Assembly: GCF_003011885.1 (NCBI RefSeq)
Contig: NZ_PXXO01000018.1
Location: 1-41,050 of the forward strand
Direction: 5' to 3'
Length of the DNA: 41,050 bases
Origin: Cyanobium usitatum str. Tous
GTDB taxonomy: Bacteria > Cyanobacteriota > Cyanobacteriia > PCC-6307 > Cyanobiaceae
This document shows, piece after piece, positions 10,772 to 17,435 of this stretch (the first letter of the stretch is position 1; each line of letters starts with the position of its first letter). A model generated the notes under the pieces. The model worked only from the letters and a program-made list of their open reading frames with translations, had not been told where the DNA came from and made no database searches. The position numbers and the translations under genes were made by a program.

Positions 10772-11418
10772 TGCTGCTTCCCTTGCGCCCGGGCGAGCTG
10801 CTGCGCCTGATCCCAGCGGTGGCCACCGGCCCCCAGTTCAACGCCTGCACCGGCAATCCCCGCAAGGTGCTGCAGCGGGTGCTGATCTCGGTGATCGGCG
10901 CGGTGATTGCCCTATTAATCAGCCAAACCCTGCTGTTCTCCAGCCAGTTCGGCCCGGTATTCCTGGTGGTGGGCTTTGTGTTTGCCCTCTACCTGCTCTG
11001 GGGACCGATCCTCGAGGCGGGCCAGAAAAATTCCACCCTGCGCCGCTATCCGGCTGCAGCCCTGTTTGAAGGCCAGATAGTCGATTTATATACCCGCGAA
11101 ATCGTTGAGGAGCGCCGCGAACAGGCCAACAACGACGGCCGCCTGGAGCTGGTGGAAAACCGCCGCACCTGGCTCACCCTCGAGCTTGAGGACGAAGAGG
11201 GCTATCTCGGCAAGGTGCGCTTCCCCTTTGAAAAAAAACACCAGCAGATTCGTGCCGGCATGGTGGTGCGGGTGTTGGTGCTGAGCGAGCGCAAGGATTT
11301 TTCTCAAATAGGGGCGATCAGCGACGCCTGGCTGCCCCAGCTCAAGCTTTGGGTTGGCGAATACCCCTTCCTGCTGCGACCGGCCTTTGAGGAGCTCTGC
11401 CTGAAGCGATTCCGCTGA
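10771..11418 (+). CDS. Conserved cyanobacterial membrane protein of unknown function
   Basis: A 215-residue protein whose ATG overlaps the dapB stop by one base. Residues about 35-77 form two hydrophobic segments (VLISVIGAVIALLISQTLLF and PVFLVVGFVFALYLLWG). The rest is soluble and mixed, with a beta-rich stretch (RRTWLTLELEDEEGYLGKVRFPF). I recall similar cyanobacterial proteins carrying the label 'phosphate ABC transporter permease', but nothing here resembles PstA or PstC, so I do not adopt that name. Function unknown; co-transcription with dapB is likely. Confidence 0.8.
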   Translation: MLLPLRPGELLRLIPAVATGPQFNACTGNPRKVLQRVLISVIGAVIALLISQTLLFSSQFGPVFLVVGFVFALYLLWGPILEAGQKNSTLRRYPAAALFEGQIVDLYTREIVEERREQANNDGRLELVENRRTWLTLELEDEEGYLGKVRFPFEKKHQQIRAGMVVRVLVLSERKDFSQIGAISDAWLPQLKLWVGEYPFLLRPAFEELCLKRFR

Positions 11419-11447
11419 TCCAGGCGCAGCATTTTCCCGGAGCCGCA

Positions 11448-11475
11448 GTTACAAGCTGCAATATTGCGTTACACT
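11448..11475 (+). promoter_or_regulatory. Candidate HLR1-like (RpaB) site and -10 element upstream of hli
   Basis: Two copies of GTTACA with A/C following occur at 11448-11455 and 11468-11475, starting 20 bp apart, about two helical turns. HLR1 boxes bound by RpaB have the half-site (G/T)TTACA(T/A)(T/A), but normally only 2 bp separate the halves. The second copy includes TACACT, a plausible -10 element 26 bases before the hli start codon. The position before a high-light gene fits; the spacing does not, so confidence is modest. Confidence 0.35.
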
Positions 11476-11500
11476 TGCGGAAAGCACGCGTCAGGTTTCC

Positions 11501-11758
11501 ATGACTCAGATCACCCCCTCGATCGAAGCGGCCACCATCCGCGGCGCGACTGTTACTACCGAAGACGGCGGCCGTCTCAATGCTTTTGCCACCGAGCCCC
11601 GCATGGAAGTGGTTTCAACCGAAAGCGGCTGGGGCTTCCACGAGCGCGCCGAGAAGCTCAATGGTCGTATGGCCATGCTCGGCTTCATCGCCCTGCTTGC
11701 CACTGAATACGCCCTGGGTGGTGAGTCCTTCACCCGCGGCCTGCTTGGTATCGGCTGA
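11501..11758 (+). CDS. hli: High-light-inducible chlorophyll-binding protein
   Basis: An 85-residue one-helix protein of the Hlip/Scp family. It sits in the thylakoid membrane, binds chlorophyll and carotenoid, and protects photosystems and newly made chlorophyll under high light. The signature is ERAEKLNGRMAMLGFIALLATEY (residues 48-70), which contains the chlorophyll-binding ExxNGRxAMxGF pattern. The N-terminal 45 residues are soluble and longer than in the shortest Hlips. It is probably transcribed alone: a candidate regulatory site precedes it and a strong terminator follows. Confidence 0.95.
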   Translation: MTQITPSIEAATIRGATVTTEDGGRLNAFATEPRMEVVSTESGWGFHERAEKLNGRMAMLGFIALLATEYALGGESFTRGLLGIG

Positions 11759-11801
11759 TCTACCCGCTCTCGCAACTGCTTGAGCCTTTGCTACACCATT
11801 T

Positions 11802-11829
11802 GCCGCAGCTCTTCTGCTGCGGCTTTTTT
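11802..11829 (+). terminator. Rho-independent terminator after hli
   Basis: A perfect 8-bp stem (GCCGCAGC / GCTGCGGC at 11802-11809 and 11816-11823) with a six-base loop is followed by six T residues (11824-11829). It lies 44 bases after the hli stop and 33 bases before the next gene. Confidence 0.92.
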
Positions 11830-11861
11830 GTGCCCGATCCCCGGGCTGATCTGCCATCGCC

Positions 11862-13034
11862 ATGGTCGAGTCCAAACCGGTTCTGAGGGCCCTGGTGAAT
11901 GGGGCGGGCCCCACCGGTGCCCTCACGGCCTTTGCCCTGGCCGACGCTGGCTGGCAGGTGCAGATCAGCGATCCCCTGCCCGCCGCTGTGCTGCTCGAGC
12001 GCAGCCGCGCCTACGCCTTCACTCATTCCAGCCAGCGCCTGCTGGAGCAGCTGGGGCTGTGGTCAGCCGTGCAGGCGTTGCTGGTTCCCTTCCGCTCTCT
12101 GGAGCTACTTGATCTGGCCACCCAGCGCCAGGTGCCTTTCTGCTTGGCGGATCTGGGCTCGCGGCGGGCGGCGGCACCGGCGGCGGCCGTGGGTTGGGTG
12201 GGACAGCACCGGCCGCTGATGACCCTGCTGCTGGAGCGCCTGGGCGCCCATCCCGCCATCACCTTGGAGTTGGGCACGCCGCCGCCGCACGCCGCCGCCA
12301 AGCAGCCGCCGCACGACCTGATCGTGGCGGCCGACGGCCCCCACTCCCCCAGCCGCGAGGCCCTCGGCATTGGGGTCTTGCAGTGGGCCTATCGCCAAAA
12401 CTGCCTCACGGCCCTGGTGCAACTCCGCGGCAGCGCCGACGACCAGGCCTGGGAGCTGCTGCGGCCCGAGGGGCCTTTTGCGGTGCTGCCCCTGGGTGAT
12501 GGTCTGTTCCAGCTGGTTTGGAGTGCCCCAGCCCAGCGCTGCCGCCAACTTGAAAGCCTCGGCGACTCAGCCTTCCTTGATGCCCTGGCCGGTGCCCTGC
12601 CAGACCAGCTTCAGCCCGATGCCCTGCTCGATGATCCGCGCGCCTTCCCGGTGGCCCTGCTGCTGGCCAGGCGCCTGCACCGCGGCCATACGGTGTTGGT
12701 GGGGGAGAGCGGTCACCGCTGCCATCCAGTGGGCGGCCAGGGGCTAAACCTCTGCTGGCGCGATGTGGCCACCCTGCATCGCCTGGCCCGGCGTACAGCG
12801 GCCGGGCGGCTTGCCGTGCACCGCTTGCCGGCGGCCTATGCAAGGCGGCGTTGGCCGGATTTGCTGCTCACCCTGCTGGCTACCGATCTGCTGGTGCGGT
12901 TTTTCTCGAATCGCTCGCCCCTGCTGCTGCCCCTGCGCCACCTGGCCCTGCTGCTGCTGGCCAAGCTTGCTCCCCTGCGCCAGCTCAGCCTGTCCGCCAT
13001 GACCGATGGCCCTTGCCAGCTGCTGCGCCGCTGA
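11862..13034 (+). CDS. FAD-dependent aromatic-ring monooxygenase, UbiH/Coq6-like
   Basis: A 390-residue flavoprotein hydroxylase of the UbiH/VisC/Coq6 group. The N-terminal dinucleotide motif is NGAGPTGALTAF (residues 13-24). The central 'DG' motif is DLIVAADGPHSPSREALG. The C-terminal FAD motif is VGESGHRCHPVGGQGLNLCWRD. In the last, the usual GDAAH has become GESGH, a visible departure, though HPVGGQGLNL is intact. Family members use O2 and NAD(P)H to hydroxylate quinone precursors or other aromatics; the substrate here is not known. A cleavable signal or membrane helix is absent; the C-terminus has a hydrophobic Leu-rich run. It lies after the hli terminator with its own start at ATG 11862. 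Confidence 0.88.
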   Translation: MVESKPVLRALVNGAGPTGALTAFALADAGWQVQISDPLPAAVLLERSRAYAFTHSSQRLLEQLGLWSAVQALLVPFRSLELLDLATQRQVPFCLADLGSRRAAAPAAAVGWVGQHRPLMTLLLERLGAHPAITLELGTPPPHAAAKQPPHDLIVAADGPHSPSREALGIGVLQWAYRQNCLTALVQLRGSADDQAWELLRPEGPFAVLPLGDGLFQLVWSAPAQRCRQLESLGDSAFLDALAGALPDQLQPDALLDDPRAFPVALLLARRLHRGHTVLVGESGHRCHPVGGQGLNLCWRDVATLHRLARRTAAGRLAVHRLPAAYARRRWPDLLLTLLATDLLVRFFSNRSPLLLPLRHLALLLLAKLAPLRQLSLSAMTDGPCQLLRR

Positions 13035-13062
13035 TCAGCATGGGCTATCCGGGGCCGCATGC

Positions 13063-13272
13063 ATGGTGATCAGCACCAGTTCCCAACCGCCGCCTTCGGC
13101 GGCGCTGCTGCGTCTGCTGCGCAATCAATTCGGACTGAGCGAGAGCGCCCTGGCCCTGGGATTGCGCCAGGCCCAGCAGGAGCAAGCGCCCCTGCCGGTG
13201 GTGCTCTGGCGCTTCGGGCTGATCAGCCTGGAGCAGTTCGATGCCCTGCTGAGTTGGCAGGATCAGGAATAG
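13063..13272 (+). CDS. DUF2949 family small protein
   Basis: A 69-residue cyanobacterial protein. The core pattern, [21 protein letters not shown] followed by [23 protein letters not shown], matches my memory of DUF2949. Function is unknown. ATG 13063 gives the normal short length; an upstream in-frame start at 13006 would add residues that overlap the preceding gene. The last 10 bases overlap the convergent apt gene. Confidence 0.8.
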   Translation: MVISTSSQPPPSAALLRLLRNQFGLSESALALGLRQAQQEQAPLPVVLWRFGLISLEQFDALLSWQDQE

Positions 13273-13787
13273 ATGATCAGCGACTCCACGGGCTGATCTT
13301 CAGGCAGCTTGCGGCGCCCTTCCAGGGCCGCCAGTTCGGCCACAAATCCGAAGCCACACAGTTCACCACCAGCCGCAGCCACAAGCTCTGCGCAGGCCGC
13401 CGCGGTGCCGCCGGTGGCCAGCAGATCGTCGATGATCAGCACCTTGGAGCCATCGGCCAGGGCATCGCTGTGGATTTCCAGCCGGTCGCTGCCGTATTCG
13501 AGGGCGTAATCCACACCCGTAACTTCTCCGGGCAACTTGCCGGGCTTGCGCACTGGCACAAAACCCAATCGCACGGCGGTGGCAAGGGCTGTGCCCACGA
13601 TGAAGCCCCGCGACTCAATGCCCACGATCAGGTCGGGCTGCAGCCGCTCGCACACTGCGCTCAGCTGACGGATCACTTCCTGCCAGCCGTCCGGGTCGCG
13701 CATCAGCGGCGTGAGGTCGCGAAACAGGATGCCGGGCTTGGGAAAATCAGGCACATCGCGCACAAATTCCCGCAGGTCTGGGGCCAT
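13263..13787 (-). CDS. apt: Adenine phosphoribosyltransferase
   Basis: Salvages adenine: adenine plus PRPP gives AMP and pyrophosphate, in the cytosol. The 174-residue protein has the family's start ([17 protein letters not shown], residues 13-29), IVGIESRGF, and the PRPP-binding loop [14 protein letters not shown] (116-129). ATG 13787 is preferred over a GTG seven codons upstream because it matches usual length. It is transcribed against DUF2949 (10-bp tail overlap) and divergently from the DUF3038 gene, 41 bp away. Confidence 0.96.
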   Translation of the reverse strand: MAPDLREFVRDVPDFPKPGILFRDLTPLMRDPDGWQEVIRQLSAVCERLQPDLIVGIESRGFIVGTALATAVRLGFVPVRKPGKLPGEVTGVDYALEYGSDRLEIHSDALADGSKVLIIDDLLATGGTAAACAELVAAAGGELCGFGFVAELAALEGRRKLPEDQPVESLIIYS

Positions 13788-13828
13788 GAACGTGACGGTT
13801 GGGTGCACTTGCTGGCATCATCGCAGCC

Positions 13829-14371
13829 ATGCCCCTGCATTCAATCGCTCCTGAATCGACCGCCCGGCTTCCCCGCCGCGGCCTCGAACGCCTCGACCTG
13901 CTGTTGCTCAGCGCCGAGGCCCTCGACCTCAACGGCGGTGAGGCAATGGTGTGGATGAGCGAGCAGATGGGCTTCACCACCCTCTTCCCAAACCGGGTGG
14001 AACTGTGGAAACGCCGCTGCACCAACCCCCTGCGCCGCACCACTCGCCGCGAAGGTCTGGAGCCAGCTGAAACCGACGCCCTGATCCGCATTCTTTGCGC
14101 CTTGGCAGACCGCCTCTACCCCCTGCTGCGCGGCCTGCTCTCCAGCGCCGAGCCGCCTGAAGTGCTCAGCGAGCGTTGGAACTTATTCCGCAGCCGCCTG
14201 GCCGATCTGGTACGCCAGCGCATGAACCTCCGTCGTGGTGGCGTGCAACTGTTGCTCGATCCCGAGTCAGGTGCCCGCGAGTCGCGGCTGCTGATCCAGG
14301 CCCTGGCCCTGGGCTCCGGGGTTGGCGGTTTTGAGCGGCTGCGCGCCAGCCTGCTGGATGCCCAGCCATGA
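13829..14371 (+). CDS. DUF3038 domain protein
   Basis: A 180-residue cyanobacterial protein of unknown function. The N-terminal LERLDLLLLSAEALDLNGGEAM is the recognisable DUF3038 pattern. It is helical, Arg-rich and lacks membrane segments. ATG 13829 is chosen; a non-ATG start 10 codons earlier is possible. It is followed after 19 bases by a DUF4335 protein, a pairing I recall from other cyanobacteria that suggests a joint role. Confidence 0.82.
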   Translation: MPLHSIAPESTARLPRRGLERLDLLLLSAEALDLNGGEAMVWMSEQMGFTTLFPNRVELWKRRCTNPLRRTTRREGLEPAETDALIRILCALADRLYPLLRGLLSSAEPPEVLSERWNLFRSRLADLVRQRMNLRRGGVQLLLDPESGARESRLLIQALALGSGVGGFERLRASLLDAQP

Positions 14372-14390
14372 TCCAGTCCCTGAACCTGCA

Positions 14391-14987
14391 ATGAAGCAAG
14401 TACTGCAGTTCGACCAACTCAGCTGCCGCCTCAAGGTGGAGGGTCTGCCGGATGTGTCGGTCGGCCAGAGCGGCCAGAACCTCGGCATCATCACGGGCTG
14501 GAGCTTGGCCTGGGCCGGGCGCCCCGAGCTTGAGGGCCGCAAGGAGCACCTGCTAGCCCTGATGCAGGTGGTGCTGCCCTATGCCCGCTACTTGATCAGT
14601 GGTGTGCCGCGTCGCTTTGGCGCCGAGCCCGAGCCGGTGGAGATAGGTCCGGGGCCAGAGGGCGGCCATGGCCTGCTGCTGCGCAGTAGCCAGCCGGACA
14701 CGCTCCCTTTACAGCTCAATCTCGATGATGCCGAGCTGGCCGATCTGGTGCGGGTGCTGGATCAATTGCGCCTCGATTCGCGGCTGCAGTTGCCCCTGGA
14801 GCTGCCTGAGCCCATGCCCCTGAAGGGCCGCGAGCTGCTGGAACGCCGCCCCCTTGCCCAGCGCCTTGCAGCGCCGCTGGCAGGGCTCCTGGCTGTGGCC
14901 GTGGCCTCCGGGCTAGGGCTGCTAATACCAGAACCCAAGCCCGGGCTCGAGCCAACGCAGCGCCCAGCTGCCGCCCAAGCTAAGTAG
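14391..14987 (+). CDS. DUF4335 domain protein
   Basis: A 198-residue protein beginning MKQVLQFDQLSCRLKVEGLPDVS, as in cyanobacterial DUF4335 proteins. The first ~150 residues are soluble. A single hydrophobic helix (LAAPLAGLLAVAVASGLGLLI, about 163-183) near the C-terminus would anchor it in a membrane, followed by a Pro/Ala-rich tail. It lies directly after the DUF3038 gene, probably in the same operon. Function unknown. Confidence 0.8.
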   Translation: MKQVLQFDQLSCRLKVEGLPDVSVGQSGQNLGIITGWSLAWAGRPELEGRKEHLLALMQVVLPYARYLISGVPRRFGAEPEPVEIGPGPEGGHGLLLRSSQPDTLPLQLNLDDAELADLVRVLDQLRLDSRLQLPLELPEPMPLKGRELLERRPLAQRLAAPLAGLLAVAVASGLGLLIPEPKPGLEPTQRPAAAQAK

Positions 14988-15053
14988 CCGCTATTGACGT
15001 AGCCGGCTAGCTGGTCACACTTGGGTATCGATGAGAGAGTTTGAATTGGGTCC

Positions 15054-15302
15054 ATGGCGGCGCTGACCTGGTCGGAATTGCGAATTCGGGTGGCTCGACT
15101 TGGGGCCTCCCTCGATGTGGTCGTGCGCAGTGATCCGGAGGTTTGCGGGCTCAGCGGCGACGACTTCCGCATCTCCCTGCATCACGGCGGCCAGGGGGAT
15201 TGCACCGTGGCAGATCTCTCCTTGATCGACTGCCCCAACGAGTTGGTGCTGATGGAATTCGAGCGCTGGATGCGCGGTGCCGGTTACGTCCTCGAGGTAT
15301 GA
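15054..15302 (+). CDS. Small conserved-looking protein, function unknown
   Basis: An 82-residue soluble protein with a balanced, clearly protein-like composition (HHGGQGDCTVADLSLIDCPNE in the middle). I do not recognise a family. Start at ATG 15054. Its TGA overlaps the ATG of the next gene (ATGA at 15299-15302), strong evidence that both are real and translated together. Confidence 0.68.
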   Translation: MAALTWSELRIRVARLGASLDVVVRSDPEVCGLSGDDFRISLHHGGQGDCTVADLSLIDCPNELVLMEFERWMRGAGYVLEV

Positions 15303-15664
15303 CCTCCCCCCGTAGCCGCGCCCTGCAATTGCCCACCACAGGCGCGTCGACACGACGGGTATTTCGCCGCCGCCACCGCCCGGCCCGCTGGCGTCAGGCC
15401 GCTATCGCCTTCCTGCTGGGCGCTGCCGGCACCGGGCTGATGCTGGCCTTGCTGCAGTTGCCGGATCGCTTCGACACTTTTTTGCTGCTGAGCACCGCCC
15501 TAGCCAACCTGATCGGCGGGGTGCAGCAGGCGCTTTGGGGACTGGTGCAATTGCTGGCGGTGGTGCTGCTGGTGCTGGCGGCCATTGCGGCCCTGGGCTT
15601 GGTGGTTGCTGGGATCATCCGTCTGGTGCGAGCTCTATGGCCCCAGCCCAGCCGCCGCAACTAG
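15299..15664 (+). CDS. Small membrane protein, function unknown
   Basis: A 121-residue protein. The N-terminal 30 residues are Arg-rich, and the rest is dominated by two hydrophobic stretches: AAIAFLLGAAGTGLMLALLQL, and a longer segment around LLAVVLLVLAAIAALGLVVAGIIRLV. The start ATG at 15299 overlaps the previous stop by four bases; the open frame extends further upstream but would run through the preceding gene. The ppk2 gene follows after 18 bases, so a three-gene transcript is likely. Confidence 0.7.
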   Translation: MTSPRSRALQLPTTGASTRRVFRRRHRPARWRQAAIAFLLGAAGTGLMLALLQLPDRFDTFLLLSTALANLIGGVQQALWGLVQLLAVVLLVLAAIAALGLVVAGIIRLVRALWPQPSRRN

Positions 15665-15682
15665 TTCTGGAGACTCTCAGCA

Positions 15683-16585
15683 ATGGGAAAACACAAGAAA
15701 AGCGATAAAGCCACCAACTCGAGCAAGCCCCAGCCACCCCATTTTGGGCCCCTCAGCGATCGCTACTACCCGTCCCCTTTCCTGGAAGATCTGGCCAGCA
15801 ATGGGGGCCGGCTAGATCGCAAGGTTTACGAGAAAGAGCTCACCCGGCTGCAGGTGGAGCTGGTAAAAATGCAGTACTGGCTGAAGGCCTCTGGCTTTCG
15901 GCTGATCGTGCTGTTCGAGGGCCGGGATGCGGCCGGTAAGGGCGGCACGATCAAACGAATCACCGAACCGCTAAATCCCCGCGGCTGCCGGGTGGTGGCC
16001 TTGGGCACCCCCTCTGATCAACAGAAAACCCAGTGGTACTTCCAGCGCTACGTAGAACACTTCCCTTCAGCTGGGGAGATCGTCGTATTTGATCGCAGCT
16101 GGTACAACCGAGCTGGGGTGGAATCGGTAATGGGCTTCTGCACACCAGCCCAAACGGAGGAGTTTCTGCAGAGCTGCCCGGAATTTGAGCGGATGGTGGT
16201 GCGCTCTGGAATCGTGCTGCTCAAGTATTGGTTTTCAGTGAGCGATGTGGAGCAGGAAAGCCGCTTCCAGTCCCGTATCGAAGATCCCACCCGCCGCTGG
16301 AAGCTCAGTCCGATGGACTTGGAGGCCCGCAACAAGTGGGAAAGCTTTTCAGCCGCTAAAGATCATATGTTCGCTCACACCATCATCCCCGAAGCGCCCT
16401 GGTTCACCGTGGAGGCAGACGACAAACGCCGCGCCCGCCTCAATTGCATTCACCACCTGCTCAGCAAGATCCCCTACGAAGACATGACACCTCCAGCGAT
16501 CAAGCTGCCGCCCCGCAAGCCACCCGAGGGCACGGCTCGTCCGCCACGTAACGAGCAGTTCTTCGTGCCCAACCAGTACCCCTAA
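15683..16585 (+). CDS. ppk2: Polyphosphate kinase 2 family protein
   Basis: A 300-residue PPK2 enzyme that moves phosphate between polyphosphate and nucleotides, most often making ATP or GTP from the diphosphate. It shows Walker A FEGRDAAGKGG (residues 78-88), Walker B VVFDRSWYNRAG (134-145) and the lid-loop RRWKLSPMD (204-212), all intact. Length fits single-domain class I PPK2. It ends a probable operon with the two small genes upstream. With phoB/phoR elsewhere in the window it belongs to phosphorus handling, though no Pho box was found in front of it. Confidence 0.93.
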   Translation: MGKHKKSDKATNSSKPQPPHFGPLSDRYYPSPFLEDLASNGGRLDRKVYEKELTRLQVELVKMQYWLKASGFRLIVLFEGRDAAGKGGTIKRITEPLNPRGCRVVALGTPSDQQKTQWYFQRYVEHFPSAGEIVVFDRSWYNRAGVESVMGFCTPAQTEEFLQSCPEFERMVVRSGIVLLKYWFSVSDVEQESRFQSRIEDPTRRWKLSPMDLEARNKWESFSAAKDHMFAHTIIPEAPWFTVEADDKRRARLNCIHHLLSKIPYEDMTPPAIKLPPRKPPEGTARPPRNEQFFVPNQYP

Positions 16586-16695
16586 CCGTGTAGGCGCGCA
16601 AACCAGAGGCCAGCCAGCTGGTAGGAGCTCCACAGGAACGCCAATAGAAACAACCAATTCAGCCAGGGGGGACGCTGGGGACTCTCTGGGGCCAT
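16582..16695 (-). CDS. Possible 37-residue membrane protein
   Basis: A short frame from ATG 16695 encodes a polar N-terminus (MAPESPQRPP) and one membrane-length hydrophobic segment (WLNWLFLLAFLWSSYQLAGLW) ending in RLHG. It resembles many tiny picocyanobacterial membrane proteins but I cannot name it. No clear ribosome-binding site is visible. A strong terminator on the same strand lies 59 bases upstream, so it would need its own promoter or read-through. Its stop overlaps the ppk2 stop region by four bases. Confidence 0.35.
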   Translation of the reverse strand: MAPESPQRPPWLNWLFLLAFLWSSYQLAGLWFARLHG

Positions 16696-16753
16696 GAACA
16701 GCCAGGCTGGGTTGGTAGCCCCCAGATTCGCACCACAGGAATTTGTAGGCCAT

Positions 16754-16777
16754 AAAAAAGCAGGGATTGCTCCCTGC
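16754..16777 (-). terminator. Rho-independent terminator, minus strand
   Basis: A perfect 7-bp stem (GCAGGGA/TCCCTGC at 16760-16766 and 16771-16777) with a four-base loop. On the minus strand it is followed by six T residues (plus-strand A-run 16754-16759). There is no T-run on the plus strand, so the direction is clear. No annotated gene ends just upstream of it, which implies a non-coding transcript. Confidence 0.85.
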
Positions 16778-16909
16778 CTGATCACCACTCCCTTCGTGGC
16801 GCTCATGAGCAGCCTAGAAAAGATGGGATCAAGTGAGCCAAACCCATATCTTTTGAACCGCATCACGCAACGTGACGGTCTGGGCCGTCGCATTGGCCTG
16901 GGGCGGCAG
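16754..16909 (-). ncRNA. Candidate structured small RNA with terminator
   Basis: Read on the minus strand, a CATATT -10-like element (16922-16917) is followed by a chain of hairpins: GGGGC/GCCCC (16913-16900), GACGG/CCGTC (16889-16874) and a long stem CCCATATCTTTT with AAAAGATGGG (16854-16818, sequence given as plus strand). The series ends in an intrinsic terminator. There is no convincing reading frame. The 5' end is a guess from the -10 position. I do not recognise 6S, tmRNA, SRP RNA or Yfr1 here. Confidence 0.42.
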
Positions 16910-16954
16910 CCCCCGTAATATGCCGCAACTTCACTGATCCGATCTGGCCTGGAA

Positions 16955-17248
16955 ATGGGCAACCCAATCAGTCGTGAACTGTTTTTGGCAAGGGCCCGAT
17001 CCCGTTTTGGCGATCAATACGACTACGCAGCCATCCTCTACAGGAGCTACAAGTCCCCTATCAAGATTCGCTGCAATAGGCATCCGGTCAAAGAGATTTC
17101 GATCACCCCCGAGAAGCACCTTCAAACCACCGGCGGCTGCAAATACTGCCTAAGGGAGAAGCGCATAATCAATCTCGAAAGGGAGCTCAACCGCGCCTGC
17201 GCGGAGCCCGCCGTAGCAATGCGCCCCTTCAGCCACCTTCATGACTGA
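16955..17248 (+). CDS. Small zinc-finger-like protein
   Basis: A 97-residue protein. The pattern FLARARSRFGDQYDYAAILY, then IKIRCNRHP, then TPEKHLQTTGGCKYC matches a widespread treble-clef-like module (RA..FGDKYDYS / I.C..H / P..HL..GGC..C) found alone or attached to endonucleases in phages and bacteria. Likely metal ligands are the Cys-x2-His and Cys-x2-Cys pairs. DNA or RNA binding is plausible but not shown. It lies 56 bases before the convergent tRNA-Ser gene, a typical spot for acquired genes. Start ATG 16955. Confidence 0.7.
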   Translation: MGNPISRELFLARARSRFGDQYDYAAILYRSYKSPIKIRCNRHPVKEISITPEKHLQTTGGCKYCLREKRIINLERELNRACAEPAVAMRPFSHLHD

Positions 17249-17304
17249 TGCCAGACCAGCCCTGCAAGCACTTGCGGGGCTGGGAACTGCTGATGTCATT
17301 GGAA

Positions 17305-17389
17305 CGGAGAGGGCGGGATTCGAACCCGCGGAAGCTTTCACTTCGCTGGTTTTCAAGACCAGAGCCATCAACCACTCGACCACCTCTCC
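17305..17389 (-). tRNA. tRNA-Ser (UGA anticodon)
   Basis: On the minus strand the acceptor arm GGAGAGG pairs with CCTCTCC at the far end. The anticodon stem CTGGT/ACCAG encloses a loop with TGA, reading UCA serine codons. A long variable arm (GAAG-TGAAA-GCTTC) and the T-arm GCGGGTTCGAATCCCGC complete a class II tRNA. Discriminator base is G; CCA is not encoded. Confidence 0.97.
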
Positions 17390-17435
17390 AGAGGGTCGGT
17401 GCGGCAGTGCCACACCGAAATTTTATCTTAATTGG

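Noticed and set aside
10771-11418. Phosphate ABC transporter permease
   Set aside because: Only two hydrophobic segments and no permease signature; the label is probably a database carry-over.
13059-13958. 299-residue plus-strand frame
   Set aside because: It covers apt in antisense and overlaps the real DUF2949 and DUF3038 genes in wrong frames.
16754-16909. 6S RNA, SRP RNA or glutamine riboswitch
   Set aside because: The two ends do not pair as in 6S RNA, the SRP GGAA-type loop is missing, and the conserved glutamine-riboswitch core was not found.
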